Assembly (NCBI RefSeq): GCF_900475285.1
Contig: NZ_LS483370.1
Span: forward strand, 3,796,001 to 3,860,000
Reading direction: 5' to 3'
Length of the DNA stretch: 64,000 nucleotides
Source of the DNA: Pseudomonas taetrolens
GTDB lineage: Bacteria > Pseudomonadota > Gammaproteobacteria > Pseudomonadales > Pseudomonadaceae
Made by a program: the position numbers and the translations under genes. The stretch's first letter is position 1, and the number at the start of each line of letters is the position of its first letter. The notes under the pieces were generated by a model. It saw only the letters and a program-made list of their open reading frames with translations, made no database searches and was not told where the DNA came from. Below, in pieces: positions 9,015-19,749 of the stretch.

Positions 9015-10112
9015 CTAACGCTTGTGACCAGTGTCCAGCTTGTGCTCCAGATGCATGGAGTAGCGGGACATGCCAAAACAGAAAATCCAGAACACCAACG
9101 CCGCAAACACATAGCCCTCAGTCGCCATCCCCAGCCACGCGGGATCGGCAGCCGCTTGCTTGACGCTATTGAGCAGGTCGAAGAGGCCAATGATGATCAC
9201 CAGACTGGTGTCCTTGAACAGGGCAATAAACGTGTTGACGATGCCGGGAATCACCAGCTTCAAGGCTTGCGGCAGAATCACCAGCCCCATGCTGCGCCAG
9301 TAACCAAGGCCCATTGCCGCCGCCGCTTCATACTGGCCCTTGGGAATGGCCTGCAAGCCACCGCGCACCACTTCTGCGACATACGCCGACTGGAACAAAA
9401 TGACCCCGATCAAGGCCCGCAGCAGTTTGTCGAAGTTCATGCCTTCAGGCAGGAACAACGGCAACATCACCGACGACATGAAGAGCACGGTGATCAGCGG
9501 CACGCCGCGCCAGAACTCGATAAATGTCACGCACACCACGCGCACCGCCGGCATCTCCGAACGGCGGCCCAATGCCAGCAGAATGCCGAGCGGCAAAGCC
9601 CCCGCGATGCCCACCGTCGCGATCACCAGGGTCAGCATCAAGCCTCCCCACTGACTGGTGGCTACGGTGCTCAGCCCCCCATAACCGCCGTGCAAGAGGC
9701 TGTAGGCCAAGATCGGGTACACCACCAGAAAGCTCAGCCCGTACACTACCTTGTGCCTGAAGCGCGAAACGAACAGCGGCGCGGCCCCCAGCACCGCCAG
9801 CCATACCGTCAGGTCCACCCTCCAGCGCAGCTCATGGGGGTAGTAGCCATACATGAACTGACCGAATCGCTGCTGAATGAACACCCAGCAGGCACCTTCC
9901 TTTGTGCAGTCGGAGCGGGTAGTGCCGACCCAGTTGGCATCCAGAAGCGTCCAGTTCAACAGCGGCGGCACGATCAACCAGATCAGGTAAAAGGCAAACA
10001 GGGTGAGCAAGGTATTGAGCCAACTGGAAAACAGATGGGTCCGTGCCCAGGCTACGATGCCGATGCGGTTGCCCGGCGGCGGCATGTCGGGTTTGAAAAC
10101 ATGAGTTGTCAT
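9015..10112 (-). CDS. aapM: General L-amino-acid ABC transporter, permease AapM
   Basis: A 365-residue inner-membrane permease. The N-terminal half is a long family-specific extension with a periplasmic segment (NWTLLDANWVGTTRSDCTKEGACW). The C-terminal half has the HisMQ-type permease domain with the EAA-like loop EVVRGGLQAIPKGQYEAAAAMGLG. This layout, longer than ordinary HisM/GltK proteins, is typical of AapM. It starts 10 bases after aapQ and pairs with it in the membrane. Confidence 0.93.
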   Translation of the reverse strand: MTTHVFKPDMPPPGNRIGIVAWARTHLFSSWLNTLLTLFAFYLIWLIVPPLLNWTLLDANWVGTTRSDCTKEGACWVFIQQRFGQFMYGYYPHELRWRVDLTVWLAVLGAAPLFVSRFRHKVVYGLSFLVVYPILAYSLLHGGYGGLSTVATSQWGGLMLTLVIATVGIAGALPLGILLALGRRSEMPAVRVVCVTFIEFWRGVPLITVLFMSSVMLPLFLPEGMNFDKLLRALIGVILFQSAYVAEVVRGGLQAIPKGQYEAAAAMGLGYWRSMGLVILPQALKLVIPGIVNTFIALFKDTSLVIIIGLFDLLNSVKQAAADPAWLGMATEGYVFAALVFWIFCFGMSRYSMHLEHKLDTGHKR

Positions 10113-10122
10113 CGTCCCGTCC

Positions 10123-11304
10123 TCATCGCTCGATCAGCGCAATACGCGTGTTGTACCAATTCATCAGCAACGAAATGCTGATACTGATTGCCAGGTACAC
10201 ACTCATGGTGATGGCGATGACCTCTATGGCCTGGCCGGTCTGGTTAAGGACCGTGCCGGCAAACAGAGAAACCATCTCCGGGTAGCCAATGCCAGCTGCC
10301 AGCGAAGAGTTTTTCACCAGGTTCAGGTATTGGCTGGTCAGTGGCGGAATGATCACCCGCAACGCCTGGGGAATGATGACCTTGCGCAACGTTGGTCCCG
10401 GGCGCATGCCCAGCGAATGTGCGGCTTCAGTCTGGCCGTGGCTGACCGACTTGATGCCCGAACGAACGATTTCGGCAATGAACGCTGCCGTGTAGACCGT
10501 CAAGGCAATGGTCAGCGCCAGCAGTTCCGGAATCAGTACCCAGCCCCCCACAAAGTTGAAGCCCTTGAGCTCAGGCATTTCCCACTGCACCGGTGCACCA
10601 GACACCACGCTGCACAGGCTCGGAATCACCAGCAGCAATCCCAAACCAACCCAGAATTTGTGGAATGGAACGCCGGTCTCCTCAAAACGCTTATTGGCCC
10701 AGCGCACCATGACCAGCACTGCCGCAATCGCCAGCAATACACTCGCCACAAATGGCCAAAAGGCATCGGTGCCAATGGCGGCCGGCATGTTCAGACCCCG
10801 GCTGCTCATATAGAAGGTGTCAGCGAAGTTGTGACTGTTACGCGGCCCCGGCATGGTCAGGAAGACCGCGAAGTACCAGAACAGGATTTGCAGCAAGGGG
10901 GGAATATTGCGAAATACCTCGACGTAAATCGTCGCCAGCTTGCTGATTATCCAGTTCGGGGATAACCGCGCGACACCAATGATAAAGCCCAGAATCGTCG
11001 CCAGAACCACTCCGATCCCCGACACCAGCAAGGTGTTGAGCAAGCCGATCAGAAATACCCGGGCATAACTGTCGGACTCGGTGTAATCAATCAAATGCTG
11101 CGCAATACCGAACCCGGCACTGCGCTCCAGAAAGCTGAAACCGGAGGTGATCCCGCGGTGCTCAAGGTTGGTCTGGGTATTGTGAAACAAGTACCAGCCC
11201 AACGAGACCACCAGCGCAACGGTGATGATCTGAAATAACCACGCGCGCACACGTGGGTCGCCAAGGCTGAGCCCCGGCTTGGGTGCGCCGACTTTAGTCT
11301 GCAT
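10123..11304 (-). CDS. aapQ: General L-amino-acid ABC transporter, permease AapQ
   Basis: A 393-residue permease, the partner of AapM. Hydrophobic segments near residues 20-40 and 85-115 flank the start of the transport domain. The EAA loop is EIVRSGIKSVSHGQTEAAHSLGMRPG in the C-terminal third. A large insertion between the first helices and the conserved domain is characteristic of AapQ. It is separated from aapJ by 96 bases, a spacing often seen between a highly expressed binding-protein gene and its permease genes. Confidence 0.93.
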   Translation of the reverse strand: MQTKVGAPKPGLSLGDPRVRAWLFQIITVALVVSLGWYLFHNTQTNLEHRGITSGFSFLERSAGFGIAQHLIDYTESDSYARVFLIGLLNTLLVSGIGVVLATILGFIIGVARLSPNWIISKLATIYVEVFRNIPPLLQILFWYFAVFLTMPGPRNSHNFADTFYMSSRGLNMPAAIGTDAFWPFVASVLLAIAAVLVMVRWANKRFEETGVPFHKFWVGLGLLLVIPSLCSVVSGAPVQWEMPELKGFNFVGGWVLIPELLALTIALTVYTAAFIAEIVRSGIKSVSHGQTEAAHSLGMRPGPTLRKVIIPQALRVIIPPLTSQYLNLVKNSSLAAGIGYPEMVSLFAGTVLNQTGQAIEVIAITMSVYLAISISISLLMNWYNTRIALIER

Positions 11305-11346
11305 GATGTGCCCCTGAAAAAATGGATCAGAACATCACCCGGCAGC

Positions 11347-11379
11347 AAGGGCCTGCTCGCGAATCGAAAACACGCCCTT
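11347..11379. repeat. Inverted repeat in the aapJ-aapQ intercistronic space
   Basis: AAGGGC...GCCCTT arms lie in the 96-base gap after aapJ. Intercistronic hairpins here commonly stabilise the binding-protein mRNA and lower downstream expression; that role is inferred only. Confidence 0.3.
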
Positions 11380-11400
11380 ACCTGCCAGGTGAAAGGTCCA

Positions 11401-12429
11401 TCAGCGCACAGGTGGTGCGTACTGGATGCCGCCGTTGTTCCACAGGGCGTTCAGCCCGCGGTCGATGGCCAGAGGGGAGCTTTTGCCCAGGTTTTTCTCG
11501 AACACTTCGCCGTAGTTACCCACTTGGCTGACGATCTGAACCACCCAGTCTTTGGGCAGTTTCAGGTCTTTGCCGTACTCTCCGTCAGCACCCAGCAAGC
11601 GGGCGACGTCCGGATTTTTGGTGGATTGGGCTTCAGCAACGACGTTTTTGGAGGTGATGCCTGCCTCTTCTGCATTGAGCATGGCGAACAAGGTCCACTT
11701 GACGATACTGAACCAGTCCTCATCGCCTTTGCGTACAACAGGGCCCAAAGGCTCTTTGGAAATGGTTTCCGGCAACACGACATAGTCGCCCGGGTTCGCC
11801 AGCTTGCTGCGCTGTGCATAGAGCTGCGATTTGTCGGAGGTCAGCACGTCGCAGCGACCGCTTTCCAGTGATTTGGCGCTTTCATCGGAGGTGTCGAACG
11901 TAATGGGGGTGTATTTGAGATTATTCGCCCGGAAGTAATCCGACACGTTAAGTTCAGTGGTGGTACCGGCCTGAATGCAGATGGTGGCCCCGTCCAGTTC
12001 CTTGGCACTTTTCACGCCCAGCTTGTTGTTGACCAAAAAGCCAACGCCGTCGTAATAAGTCACGCCCGCAAATACCATTCCCATTCCGGCATCACGTGAA
12101 CTGGTCCAGGTGGTGTTGCGCGACAACACGTCAACTTCGCCCGACTGCAGCGCGGTGAAACGCTCTTTGGCGTTCAACTGGCTGAATTTGACCTTGGTCG
12201 CATCGCCAAATACCGCGGCAGCCACCGCGCGGCAGATGTCAGCATCAATCCCCAGAATCTTTCCAGAAGCATCCGGCACCGAAAAGCCCGGCAAACCATC
12301 ACTGACACCACACTGCACAAAGCCCTTCTTTTTAACACCATCCAGCGTCGCACCTGCATGAGCAAAACCACTGATGCTCAATACAATCGCTGCGGTGGCC
12401 AGGGCCAAGGTGGATTTCAACTGCTTCAT
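11401..12429 (-). CDS. aapJ: General L-amino-acid ABC transporter, periplasmic binding protein
   Basis: A 342-residue periplasmic solute-binding protein. A signal peptide spans about residues 1-25 (MKQLKSTLALATAAIVLSISG, cleavage after AHA). Family 3 SBP motifs follow: GFSVPDASGKILGIDADICRAVAAAVFGD, then NAKERFTALQSGEVDVLSRNTTWT. The length and the C-terminal extension (SQVGNYGEVFEKNLGKSSPL) match AapJ/BztA. It is the first gene of the operon; a good GGAGG Shine-Dalgarno sequence precedes the ATG. Confidence 0.95.
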   Translation of the reverse strand: MKQLKSTLALATAAIVLSISGFAHAGATLDGVKKKGFVQCGVSDGLPGFSVPDASGKILGIDADICRAVAAAVFGDATKVKFSQLNAKERFTALQSGEVDVLSRNTTWTSSRDAGMGMVFAGVTYYDGVGFLVNNKLGVKSAKELDGATICIQAGTTTELNVSDYFRANNLKYTPITFDTSDESAKSLESGRCDVLTSDKSQLYAQRSKLANPGDYVVLPETISKEPLGPVVRKGDEDWFSIVKWTLFAMLNAEEAGITSKNVVAEAQSTKNPDVARLLGADGEYGKDLKLPKDWVVQIVSQVGNYGEVFEKNLGKSSPLAIDRGLNALWNNGGIQYAPPVR

Positions 12430-13508
<1,079 letters not shown>

Positions 13509-13592
13509 TACCGAAACATCCTGTCGTTCCCTACGCCGAGCCTGCGACATGCATTACACTGCCCGGCGTACACTCCTTAACCAACTGATGAG

Positions 13593-15083
13593 ATGACCGT
13601 GCTCAAAGCACTCAAAAAAATATTCGGCAAAAGCGAGGCTGAGCCACTCGCGCCAGCTTCCATTACACCTTCGAGCCCACCCAGCCCGCGTACCGACGCG
13701 CAACAGCCTGGCCGCTCCGCTCCTGTGCAAGCACCGGTGATCACGCCCGACGCCCAGCCAGCTCCCGAACACGTGCATATCGAAAAACCCAAAGCGCCAA
13801 AACCACGACGCGATACGGCACCAAAACCGCCGGTCATCCCGTGGAAGCTCGAAGATTTCACCGTCGAGCCGCAAGAAGGCAAAACCCGCTTTCATGATTT
13901 CAAGCTCACCCCCGAGCTGATGCACGCCATTCAAGACCTCGGATTCCCGTACTGCACGCCGATCCAGGCGCAAGTATTGGGCTATACCCTGAGCGGCCGC
14001 GACGCCATTGGCCGAGCTCAGACCGGTACCGGCAAGACTGCCGCCTTCCTGATCTCGATCATCAGCCAGCTGACCCAGACCCCGCCGCCCAAAGAACGCT
14101 ACATGGGTGAACCGCGCGCTCTGATCATCGCGCCGACCCGTGAACTGGTGGTGCAAATCGCCAAAGATGCTGCCGACCTGACCAAGTACACCGACCTGAA
14201 CGTGATGACGTTTGTGGGCGGCATGGACTTCGACAAGCAGCTCAAACAACTTGAAGCCCGCCATTGCGACATCCTGGTGGCCACGCCGGGGCGCCTGCTG
14301 GACTTCAACCAGCGCGGTGAAGTGCATCTGGACATGGTCGAAGTGATGGTGCTCGACGAAGCCGACCGCATGCTCGACATGGGTTTCATCCCGCAAGTGC
14401 GTCAGATCATTCGCCAGACACCGCCCAAGGCCGAACGCCAGACGCTGCTGTTCTCTGCGACCTTCACCGAAGACGTGATGAACCTGGCTAAACAGTGGAC
14501 CACTGACCCGGCCATCGTCGAAATCGAAGCGCAGAACGTGGCCAACGAGCTGGTGGAGCAACACGTCTACGCCGTTGCCGGGGCTGACAAATACAAATTG
14601 CTGTTCAACCTGGTGAACGATAACGGCTGGGAGCGCGTGATCGTGTTCGCCAACCGCAAAGATGAAGTGCGTCGCATCGAAGAACGCCTGGTGCGTGATG
14701 GCATCAACGCCGCCCAGCTGTCAGGCGATGTGCCGCAACACAAGCGGATCAAAACCCTCGAAGGCTTCCGCGAAGGCAAGGTTCGGGTGCTGGTAGCGAC
14801 CGATGTGGCAGGTCGAGGGATTCACATCGACGGCATCAGCCACGTGATCAACTTCACCCTACCGGAAGTCCCGGACGACTACGTACACCGTATCGGCCGT
14901 ACGGGGCGTGCCGGCGCGAGCGGCGTCTCCATCAGCTTTGCCGGTGAAGACGATTCGTACCAGCTGCCATCGATCGAAACCCTGCTGGGCCGCAAAATCA
15001 GCTGCGAAACCCCGCCGACAGAACTGCTGCGACCTGTTGTCCGGGCTGTGCGCAAGCCGAAGGACCCGACTGAGACCGCGTGA
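13593..15083 (+). CDS. rhlB: DEAD-box ATP-dependent RNA helicase RhlB
   Basis: A 496-residue helicase. Residues 1-85 are a low-complexity Pro/Ala/Lys-rich extension absent from the shorter E. coli RhlB (421). The core follows: Q motif ([10 protein letters not shown]), motif I AQTGTGKT, motif Ia PTRELV, motif II DEAD, motif III SAT, and C-terminal motifs [21 protein letters not shown] and [10 protein letters not shown]. It unwinds RNA duplexes and is expected to work with the RNA degradosome. A hairpin follows the stop codon. Confidence 0.9.
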   Translation: MTVLKALKKIFGKSEAEPLAPASITPSSPPSPRTDAQQPGRSAPVQAPVITPDAQPAPEHVHIEKPKAPKPRRDTAPKPPVIPWKLEDFTVEPQEGKTRFHDFKLTPELMHAIQDLGFPYCTPIQAQVLGYTLSGRDAIGRAQTGTGKTAAFLISIISQLTQTPPPKERYMGEPRALIIAPTRELVVQIAKDAADLTKYTDLNVMTFVGGMDFDKQLKQLEARHCDILVATPGRLLDFNQRGEVHLDMVEVMVLDEADRMLDMGFIPQVRQIIRQTPPKAERQTLLFSATFTEDVMNLAKQWTTDPAIVEIEAQNVANELVEQHVYAVAGADKYKLLFNLVNDNGWERVIVFANRKDEVRRIEERLVRDGINAAQLSGDVPQHKRIKTLEGFREGKVRVLVATDVAGRGIHIDGISHVINFTLPEVPDDYVHRIGRTGRAGASGVSISFAGEDDSYQLPSIETLLGRKISCETPPTELLRPVVRAVRKPKDPTETA

Positions 15084-15098
15084 TCAGCGGGAGAAAAG

Positions 15099-15123
15099 CG
15101 TAGCCGTCTAACACACGGCTACG
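15099..15123. terminator. Hairpin after rhlB
   Basis: CGTAGCCGT and ACGGCTACG form a 9-bp stem with a 7-base loop, between the convergent rhlB and moaE stop codons. No T-run follows, so terminator function is tentative. Confidence 0.45.
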
Positions 15124-15142
15124 TTGAGCGACTCAAATGACG

Positions 15143-15592
15143 CTACTTCCAGCGATCGGCGGCCGCGTGATCACTGGATCGACCGTCAACCCAGCGCGGG
15201 CCATCGGCGGTGTGTTCTTTCTTCCAGAAAGGGGCCCGGGTCTTCAGGTAGTCCATGACAAATTCGCAGGCCTCAAAGGCCGCCTGGCGGTGAGCGCTGG
15301 CCACGCCGACAAACACAATCGGCTCGCCCGGCTCCAGTGTCCCTACACGGTGTATGACTTCCAGCTTGAGTAACGGCCAGCGCTGCTCAGCCTCAGCGGC
15401 GATCCCGGCCAGTGCCTTTTCGGTCATCCCCGGGTAATGCTCCAGGTACATGCCCGCCACATCGTGCCCGTCATTGAAATCACGGACATAGCCGACAAAA
15501 CTCACCACTGCTCCGACACCCGCGTTGGCGGCCTGCATGGCGTTGACTTCAGCTCCCGGGTCAAAGGCCCCCGTTTGCACACGAATCGCCAT
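15143..15592 (-). CDS. moaE: Molybdopterin synthase large subunit MoaE
   Basis: A 149-residue catalytic subunit of molybdopterin synthase, which inserts two sulfurs into cPMP to make molybdopterin. Recognised by GAVVSFVGYVRDFNDG near residue 28, LEHYPGMTEKAL, HRVGTLEPGE and the active-site segment VMDYLKTRAPFWKKEH with its conserved lysines. It starts two bases after moaD ends, as expected for subunits made in fixed ratio. It is the third gene of moaC-moaD-moaE. Confidence 0.96.
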   Translation of the reverse strand: MAIRVQTGAFDPGAEVNAMQAANAGVGAVVSFVGYVRDFNDGHDVAGMYLEHYPGMTEKALAGIAAEAEQRWPLLKLEVIHRVGTLEPGEPIVFVGVASAHRQAAFEACEFVMDYLKTRAPFWKKEHTADGPRWVDGRSSDHAAADRWK

Positions 15593-15594
15593 CT

Positions 15595-15840
15595 TCAGCC
15601 TCCTGTCACGGTTGGAAAAAAGGCCACTTCATCGCCATCCTGCAGTGGCTCATCGAGCTTGCACAGCGCTTCATTGCGGGCACACATGAGCTGGGGTTCG
15701 GCCAATACGCCCCACTCCCCGCCCCGAGCCATCAGGGACTCGCGCAGGTGCTGAACCGTCGCAAACTCGCCGCTCACCGACAGCACATCCAGGCCCAACG
15801 CTTCTCTGTAACGTGCGAAGAACATGACGTTCAGGTTCAT
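15595..15840 (-). CDS. moaD: Molybdopterin synthase sulfur carrier subunit MoaD
   Basis: An 81-residue ubiquitin-fold sulfur carrier. It ends in the required C-terminal Gly-Gly (FFPTVTGG), which is thiocarboxylated and donates sulfur in the MoaE active site. The N-terminus [16 protein letters not shown] and [15 protein letters not shown] are family-typical. Its start overlaps the moaC stop codon by four bases. Confidence 0.96.
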   Translation of the reverse strand: MNLNVMFFARYREALGLDVLSVSGEFATVQHLRESLMARGGEWGVLAEPQLMCARNEALCKLDEPLQDGDEVAFFPTVTGG

Positions 15841-16310
15841 GGGAGGTCCGCCTGGAAGTGCCCGCTTTTACCGCCGGACTTTTCCAGCACACGGACGCTT
15901 TCAATGGCCATGCCGCGGTCTACCGCCTTGCACATGTCATAGATCGTCAGCGCCGCCACACTCGCGGCGGTCAGGGCTTCCATCTCTACCCCGGTTTGCC
16001 CGGCCAGTTTGCAGCGCGCCACGATCAACACCGCATCGGTGCCCTGGGCGCTGAGTTCCAGCTTGACGCTGGTGAGCATCAGCGGGTGGCACAGCGGAAT
16101 CAGGTCGGAGGTTTTCTTGGCCGCTTGAATCCCGGCAATCCGTGCCACGGCAAATACATCCCCTTTGGGATGGCCGCCGCTGACGATCATGTCCAGGGTT
16201 TCAGGGCGCATCCGCACCACGGCTTGGGCCGTTGCTTCACGAGAGGTCACCGCTTTGTCGGTGACATCGACCATATTGGCGCGGCCTTGAGAATCTAAAT
16301 GAGTCAGCAC
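15837..16310 (-). CDS. moaC: Cyclic pyranopterin monophosphate synthase MoaC
   Basis: A 157-residue enzyme that converts 3',8-cyclo-7,8-dihydro-GTP to cPMP in molybdenum cofactor synthesis. Family motifs: [18 protein letters not shown] at the N-terminus, [27 protein letters not shown] and [28 protein letters not shown] start at 16310 is chosen because homologues begin there and GGAG lies seven bases upstream; the open frame extends 25 codons further without similarity. It is the first gene of moaCDE; no moaA or moaB is adjacent. Confidence 0.94.
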   Translation of the reverse strand: MLTHLDSQGRANMVDVTDKAVTSREATAQAVVRMRPETLDMIVSGGHPKGDVFAVARIAGIQAAKKTSDLIPLCHPLMLTSVKLELSAQGTDAVLIVARCKLAGQTGVEMEALTAASVAALTIYDMCKAVDRGMAIESVRVLEKSGGKSGHFQADLP

Positions 16311-16474
16311 AGGGTTACTCCAGACAGGAACATCGATTGTAAACCCGAGGCGTCTTTTTTGCCCACGCGCGTTAAACCTGACCATCGACCTGACGAATAC
16401 CCGGCATCAGAACATCGAATTGGCCGCCCCACGGACTTCGCCGTACAACGTCTGAAAACATTGGAGACGTGCTT

Positions 16475-16921
16475 ATGTCGCTGTTGATTGCTATTGCTCT
16501 GAGCCTGCTTGCAGGCTTCGCGGTGCCCCTTCAAGCAGGCAGTAATGCCCGGCTGGGCGTGATACTGGGCCATCCCTTTTGGGCAACCGTCATCTCGCTA
16601 CTGGTCAGCGGGCTGGCGATTGCACTGCTGATGCTGATCGTCAAAGTGCCTCGCCCCAACCTCGTGGCACTCAGCGCCGGGCCGTGGTGGATCTGGCTAG
16701 GCGGTGTCGCCGGGGTGTTTTACATCACCGTCGCGCTGATGGTGGTACCGCGCCTGGGCGCGCTCAACTTCATCATGGCGGTGGTGGTGGGCCAACTGAT
16801 GATTTCGCTGCTCATGGATTACTTCGGCTTGCTGGGTTTGCCTCGGCATCCCCCCAGCCTGCAAAAAATCCTCGGCGTCAGCGTGGTGCTGGCCGGCTTT
16901 ATCATCGCCTCACGCGGCTGA
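16475..16921 (+). CDS. DMT superfamily membrane protein, YdcZ (DUF606) family
   Basis: A 148-residue inner-membrane protein with about five hydrophobic helices (MSLLIAIALSLLAGFAVPLQAGSNARLG; FWATVISLLVSGLAIALLMLIV; PWWIWLGGVAGVFYITVALMVVP; and so on). This half-size DMT architecture with the N-terminal QAGSNARLG motif is the YdcZ/DUF606 family. The function is unknown; small-molecule export is the usual guess. ATG at 16475 has GGAG upstream. It is convergent with the LysR gene. Confidence 0.85.
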   Translation: MSLLIAIALSLLAGFAVPLQAGSNARLGVILGHPFWATVISLLVSGLAIALLMLIVKVPRPNLVALSAGPWWIWLGGVAGVFYITVALMVVPRLGALNFIMAVVVGQLMISLLMDYFGLLGLPRHPPSLQKILGVSVVLAGFIIASRG

Positions 16922-16931
16922 GGCCACAGCG

Positions 16932-17840
16932 TCAGGCAGCAGCCGCGCTGACTTGCCTGACCCGCTCACGTAGCCAACGGTGGGCCGGATCGTCATTAAA
17001 GCGCTGATGCCAAACCTGTACATAGTTGAACGGTGCCACCGCCATCGGCGGCGCTCGTGCAATCAGCGTGTCGCCCAACGGCAGATTGTCCAGGGTACGG
17101 GTGGCCACGGTCAGGATCAGGTCGGTGCCGGCAATCATCCCCGGGGCTGCGCCCCAATGAGGCACGTTGACCGCCACCCGACGCTGTAAGCCGCGAGTGC
17201 GCAATACGTTGTCGATTTCGCCCTGGGTGTTGCCATCCGTGGACACCAGCAAATGCGGACGCGTCAGGTAGGTGTCCAGATCAAGCACTTCATTGTCTGG
17301 AAGCGACTGGCGATTGAGCAGGCAGGTAAAGGTTTCTTCAAACAGTACATCGCAGCCTACCTCCGCCGGCAACGCGGAAAACACCCCAAGCGCCAAGTCG
17401 ATCTTGCCGTGTTCGATCTGCTCCAGCATGCCGAGACGGCTGTCCTGGATGACTACCAGCGAGATGTCCGGTGCCTGCGCCCGCAACTGCACCAACAATT
17501 TTGGCAGCACGATCGCAGCCCCGTAATCGGACATCGCCACGCGGAAAGTGCGTTGTGAGTCCGCAGGCACAAAGCTCATGGAATGACCGAGCAGCGTTTC
17601 GATCTGCCCGAGGATGGTCTTGAGTGGAGCCTGGAGACTTTGTGCCCGCGCACTCAGCACCACCCCCTTGCCCTGCCGGATCAGCAGCGGGTCATCCAGC
17701 AACACCCTGAGTTTATTCAGCGAATGACTGATCGCTGGCTGACTCAAATGCAAACGTATACCGGTGCGAGTCACGTGCTTTTCCATGAGCAGCGCATCCA
17801 GCACCACCAGCAGATTCAAATCGATATTGCGCAGTAACAC
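16932..17840 (-). CDS. LysR-family transcriptional regulator, NodD-like
   Basis: A 302-residue LysR regulator. The N-terminal HTH reads MLLRNIDLNLLVVLDALLMEKHVTRTGIRLHLSQPAISHSLNKLR, a form typical of the NodD/LinR branch. The effector-binding domain starts near residue 95 (FRVAMSDYGAAIVLPKLL). A GTG start is preceded by a strong AGGAGG. The target is unknown: the genes on both sides are convergent or well separated, so there is no divergent partner to point at. Confidence 0.88.
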   Translation of the reverse strand: MLLRNIDLNLLVVLDALLMEKHVTRTGIRLHLSQPAISHSLNKLRVLLDDPLLIRQGKGVVLSARAQSLQAPLKTILGQIETLLGHSMSFVPADSQRTFRVAMSDYGAAIVLPKLLVQLRAQAPDISLVVIQDSRLGMLEQIEHGKIDLALGVFSALPAEVGCDVLFEETFTCLLNRQSLPDNEVLDLDTYLTRPHLLVSTDGNTQGEIDNVLRTRGLQRRVAVNVPHWGAAPGMIAGTDLILTVATRTLDNLPLGDTLIARAPPMAVAPFNYVQVWHQRFNDDPAHRWLRERVRQVSAAAA

Positions 17841-17974
17841 CCAAACCTCCTGTCATTCGTCACCCTGGGATGACCTTTCCCAAGCGAACACTGCTGCCTT
17901 GAACCAGATGCATGCAAATACAGCGTCTACTGCCAGCGAGCTTACCTCAGCGCGAACGTTTATGACCGGAACGC

Positions 17975-18001
17975 AATCGGGCGGCTCCTGGCCGCCCGAT
18001 T
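17975..18001. terminator. Hairpin terminator after the PhoH-family gene
   Basis: AATCGGGCGGC and GCCGCCCGATT form an 11-bp perfect stem with a 5-base loop, 20 bases past the phoH-like stop codon. No long T-run follows on the minus strand. Confidence 0.6.
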
Positions 18002-18020
18002 CCGAGTTAAACAATGGATA

Positions 18021-19415
18021 TCAGAGATGCGATTCGGCGTACTCGGCCAGAATCGAACGAGGTACCCCTTGCAGGGCAATGTGAACGCCGTTCGGGAAAT
18101 CCTTGAAGCGCTCCGTCAGGTAGGTCAGCCCCGAACTGGTAGCCGACAGGTACGGTGTATCGATTTGCGCCAGGTTGCCCAGGCACACCACTTTGGAACC
18201 TGCGCCGGCGCGGGTGATGATGGTTTTCATCTGGTGCGGCGTAAGGTTTTGGCATTCGTCGATCAGAATCAGGCTCTGCTGGAAACTGCGCCCCCGGATG
18301 TAGTTCAGGGATTTGAACTGCAAGGGCACCTTGCTCAGGATGTAATCGACGCTGCCATGCGTGTTTTCATCATCCATGTGCAGGGCTTCAAGGTTATCGG
18401 TAATGGCGCCGAGCCAAGGTTCCATCTTCTCGGCCTCGGTGCCCGGCAGGAAGCCGATCTCCTGATCCAGCCCTTGCACGCTGCGGGTACAGATAATCCG
18501 CCGGTAACGCTTGCTGACCATGGTTTGCTCAATGGCCGCCGCCAGCGCCAGGATGGTTTTACCTGAACCCGCCGCACCCGACAGGTTGACCAGATGGATA
18601 TCCGGATCGAGCAAGGCAAACAACGCCAGCCCCTGGTAAATGTCCCGTGGCTTCAAGCCCCAGGCCTCCTGGTGCAGCAGCGGTTCCTGGTGCATGTCGA
18701 GGATCAGCAGGTGATCCTTGCGCACCTCTTTGATCCAGCCGACAAAACCCTGCTCATCGATGATGAATTCATTGATGTGCACAGCCGGCAAGTTTTCGTT
18801 CATTTGCACCTGGTGCCAGGTGCGGCCATGACCCTGACGGGTTTCAACCTTGTTGACCCGGTCCCAGAATGAGCCGGTCATGGTGTGATAGCCGCGTGAC
18901 AGCATCGACACGTCGTCAACCAACTGGTCGGTACTGTAATCCTCAGACTCGATCCCGCAGGCCCGGGCCTTGAGCCGCATATTGATGTCTTTGGTCACCA
19001 GCACCACATGCAAACCGGGCTCACGGGCATGCAAATCAATCAGCTGGTTGATGATGATGTTGTCGTTGAGGGTTTCAGGAAGCAGCGCGTTGGGTTCTCT
19101 GCGCCGGTTCATCAAAATCGACAGAAAGCCCTTCGGTCCACTTTTTCCGCGCTGGATCGGTACGCCTTTTTCAACGTCTTCCGGCGATGCCACGCCCAGG
19201 GTCTGGTCAATCAGACGGATGGCCTGGCGGCACTCGGCTGCCACCAGTAGCTTGCCGGCTTTCAGTTTGTCGAGCTCTTCGAGAACGGTCATCGGGATGG
19301 TGACGTGGTGTTCCTCGAAGTTAAGCAATGCGTTTGGATCGTGAATCAGAACATTGGTATCGAGTACATAAAGGATTGGCTGGTTGGAAGAAGGAGTGCG
19401 TCCGTGATCATCCAT
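18021..19415 (-). CDS. PhoH family ATPase with N-terminal PIN domain (PhoH2 type)
   Basis: A 464-residue two-domain protein. Residues ~13-140 form a PIN ribonuclease domain with the acidic residues of LYVLDTNVLIHDP and LVTKDINMRLKA. Residues ~245-455 form a PhoH P-loop ATPase with Walker A GAAGSGKTILALAA and Walker B SLILIDECQNLTPHQMKTIITRAG. PIN-PhoH fusions act as RNA-unwinding, sequence-targeted ribonucleases in other bacteria; that activity is inferred here. It is transcribed alone, with about 330 bases upstream and a hairpin downstream. Confidence 0.9.
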   Translation of the reverse strand: MDDHGRTPSSNQPILYVLDTNVLIHDPNALLNFEEHHVTIPMTVLEELDKLKAGKLLVAAECRQAIRLIDQTLGVASPEDVEKGVPIQRGKSGPKGFLSILMNRRREPNALLPETLNDNIIINQLIDLHAREPGLHVVLVTKDINMRLKARACGIESEDYSTDQLVDDVSMLSRGYHTMTGSFWDRVNKVETRQGHGRTWHQVQMNENLPAVHINEFIIDEQGFVGWIKEVRKDHLLILDMHQEPLLHQEAWGLKPRDIYQGLALFALLDPDIHLVNLSGAAGSGKTILALAAAIEQTMVSKRYRRIICTRSVQGLDQEIGFLPGTEAEKMEPWLGAITDNLEALHMDDENTHGSVDYILSKVPLQFKSLNYIRGRSFQQSLILIDECQNLTPHQMKTIITRAGAGSKVVCLGNLAQIDTPYLSATSSGLTYLTERFKDFPNGVHIALQGVPRSILAEYAESHL

Positions 19416-19749
19416 ACTCGGTCACCTTTGTGGGAGCCATTCGACGCAATACCTCAACAGTGCTGCGCCTCGAAGTGACTGCCGAATCCATCTATCCATA
19501 TCAGATGAATGCCCCGCCCGATGGGTCCTGGAAGACGCCACCTGTGGTGCAGGTTTCGGCCGTCTGTCTTCGTAATACTCCAAAACACGTGACAAAAAAA
19601 AGTTTTTTTAACGCTTTGGCACTTTATTTCTCTGACTGACGAATAGCCTTGGCGGATACCCGGATCAGAGCTAGAGTCAGGTGTCTACCTGATACAAAAC
19701 AGCACGTTCTTGAGCCCTTCAGCGCCGTTTTCAGCCGTTGCCCGAGTCA
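19416..19749. other. Intergenic region upstream of the PhoH-family gene
   Basis: About 330 bases between the phoH-like gene and the 3' end of the NodB-like gene. The AT-rich stretch near 19590-19612 (runs of A followed by T) may mark a promoter region for the phoH-like gene. I see no convincing gene or structured element. Confidence 0.3.

Noticed and set aside
8922-10181. Plus-strand frame of over 400 codons across aapM
   Set aside because: It is antisense to a clear permease gene and composed of low-complexity His/Gln/Arg text.
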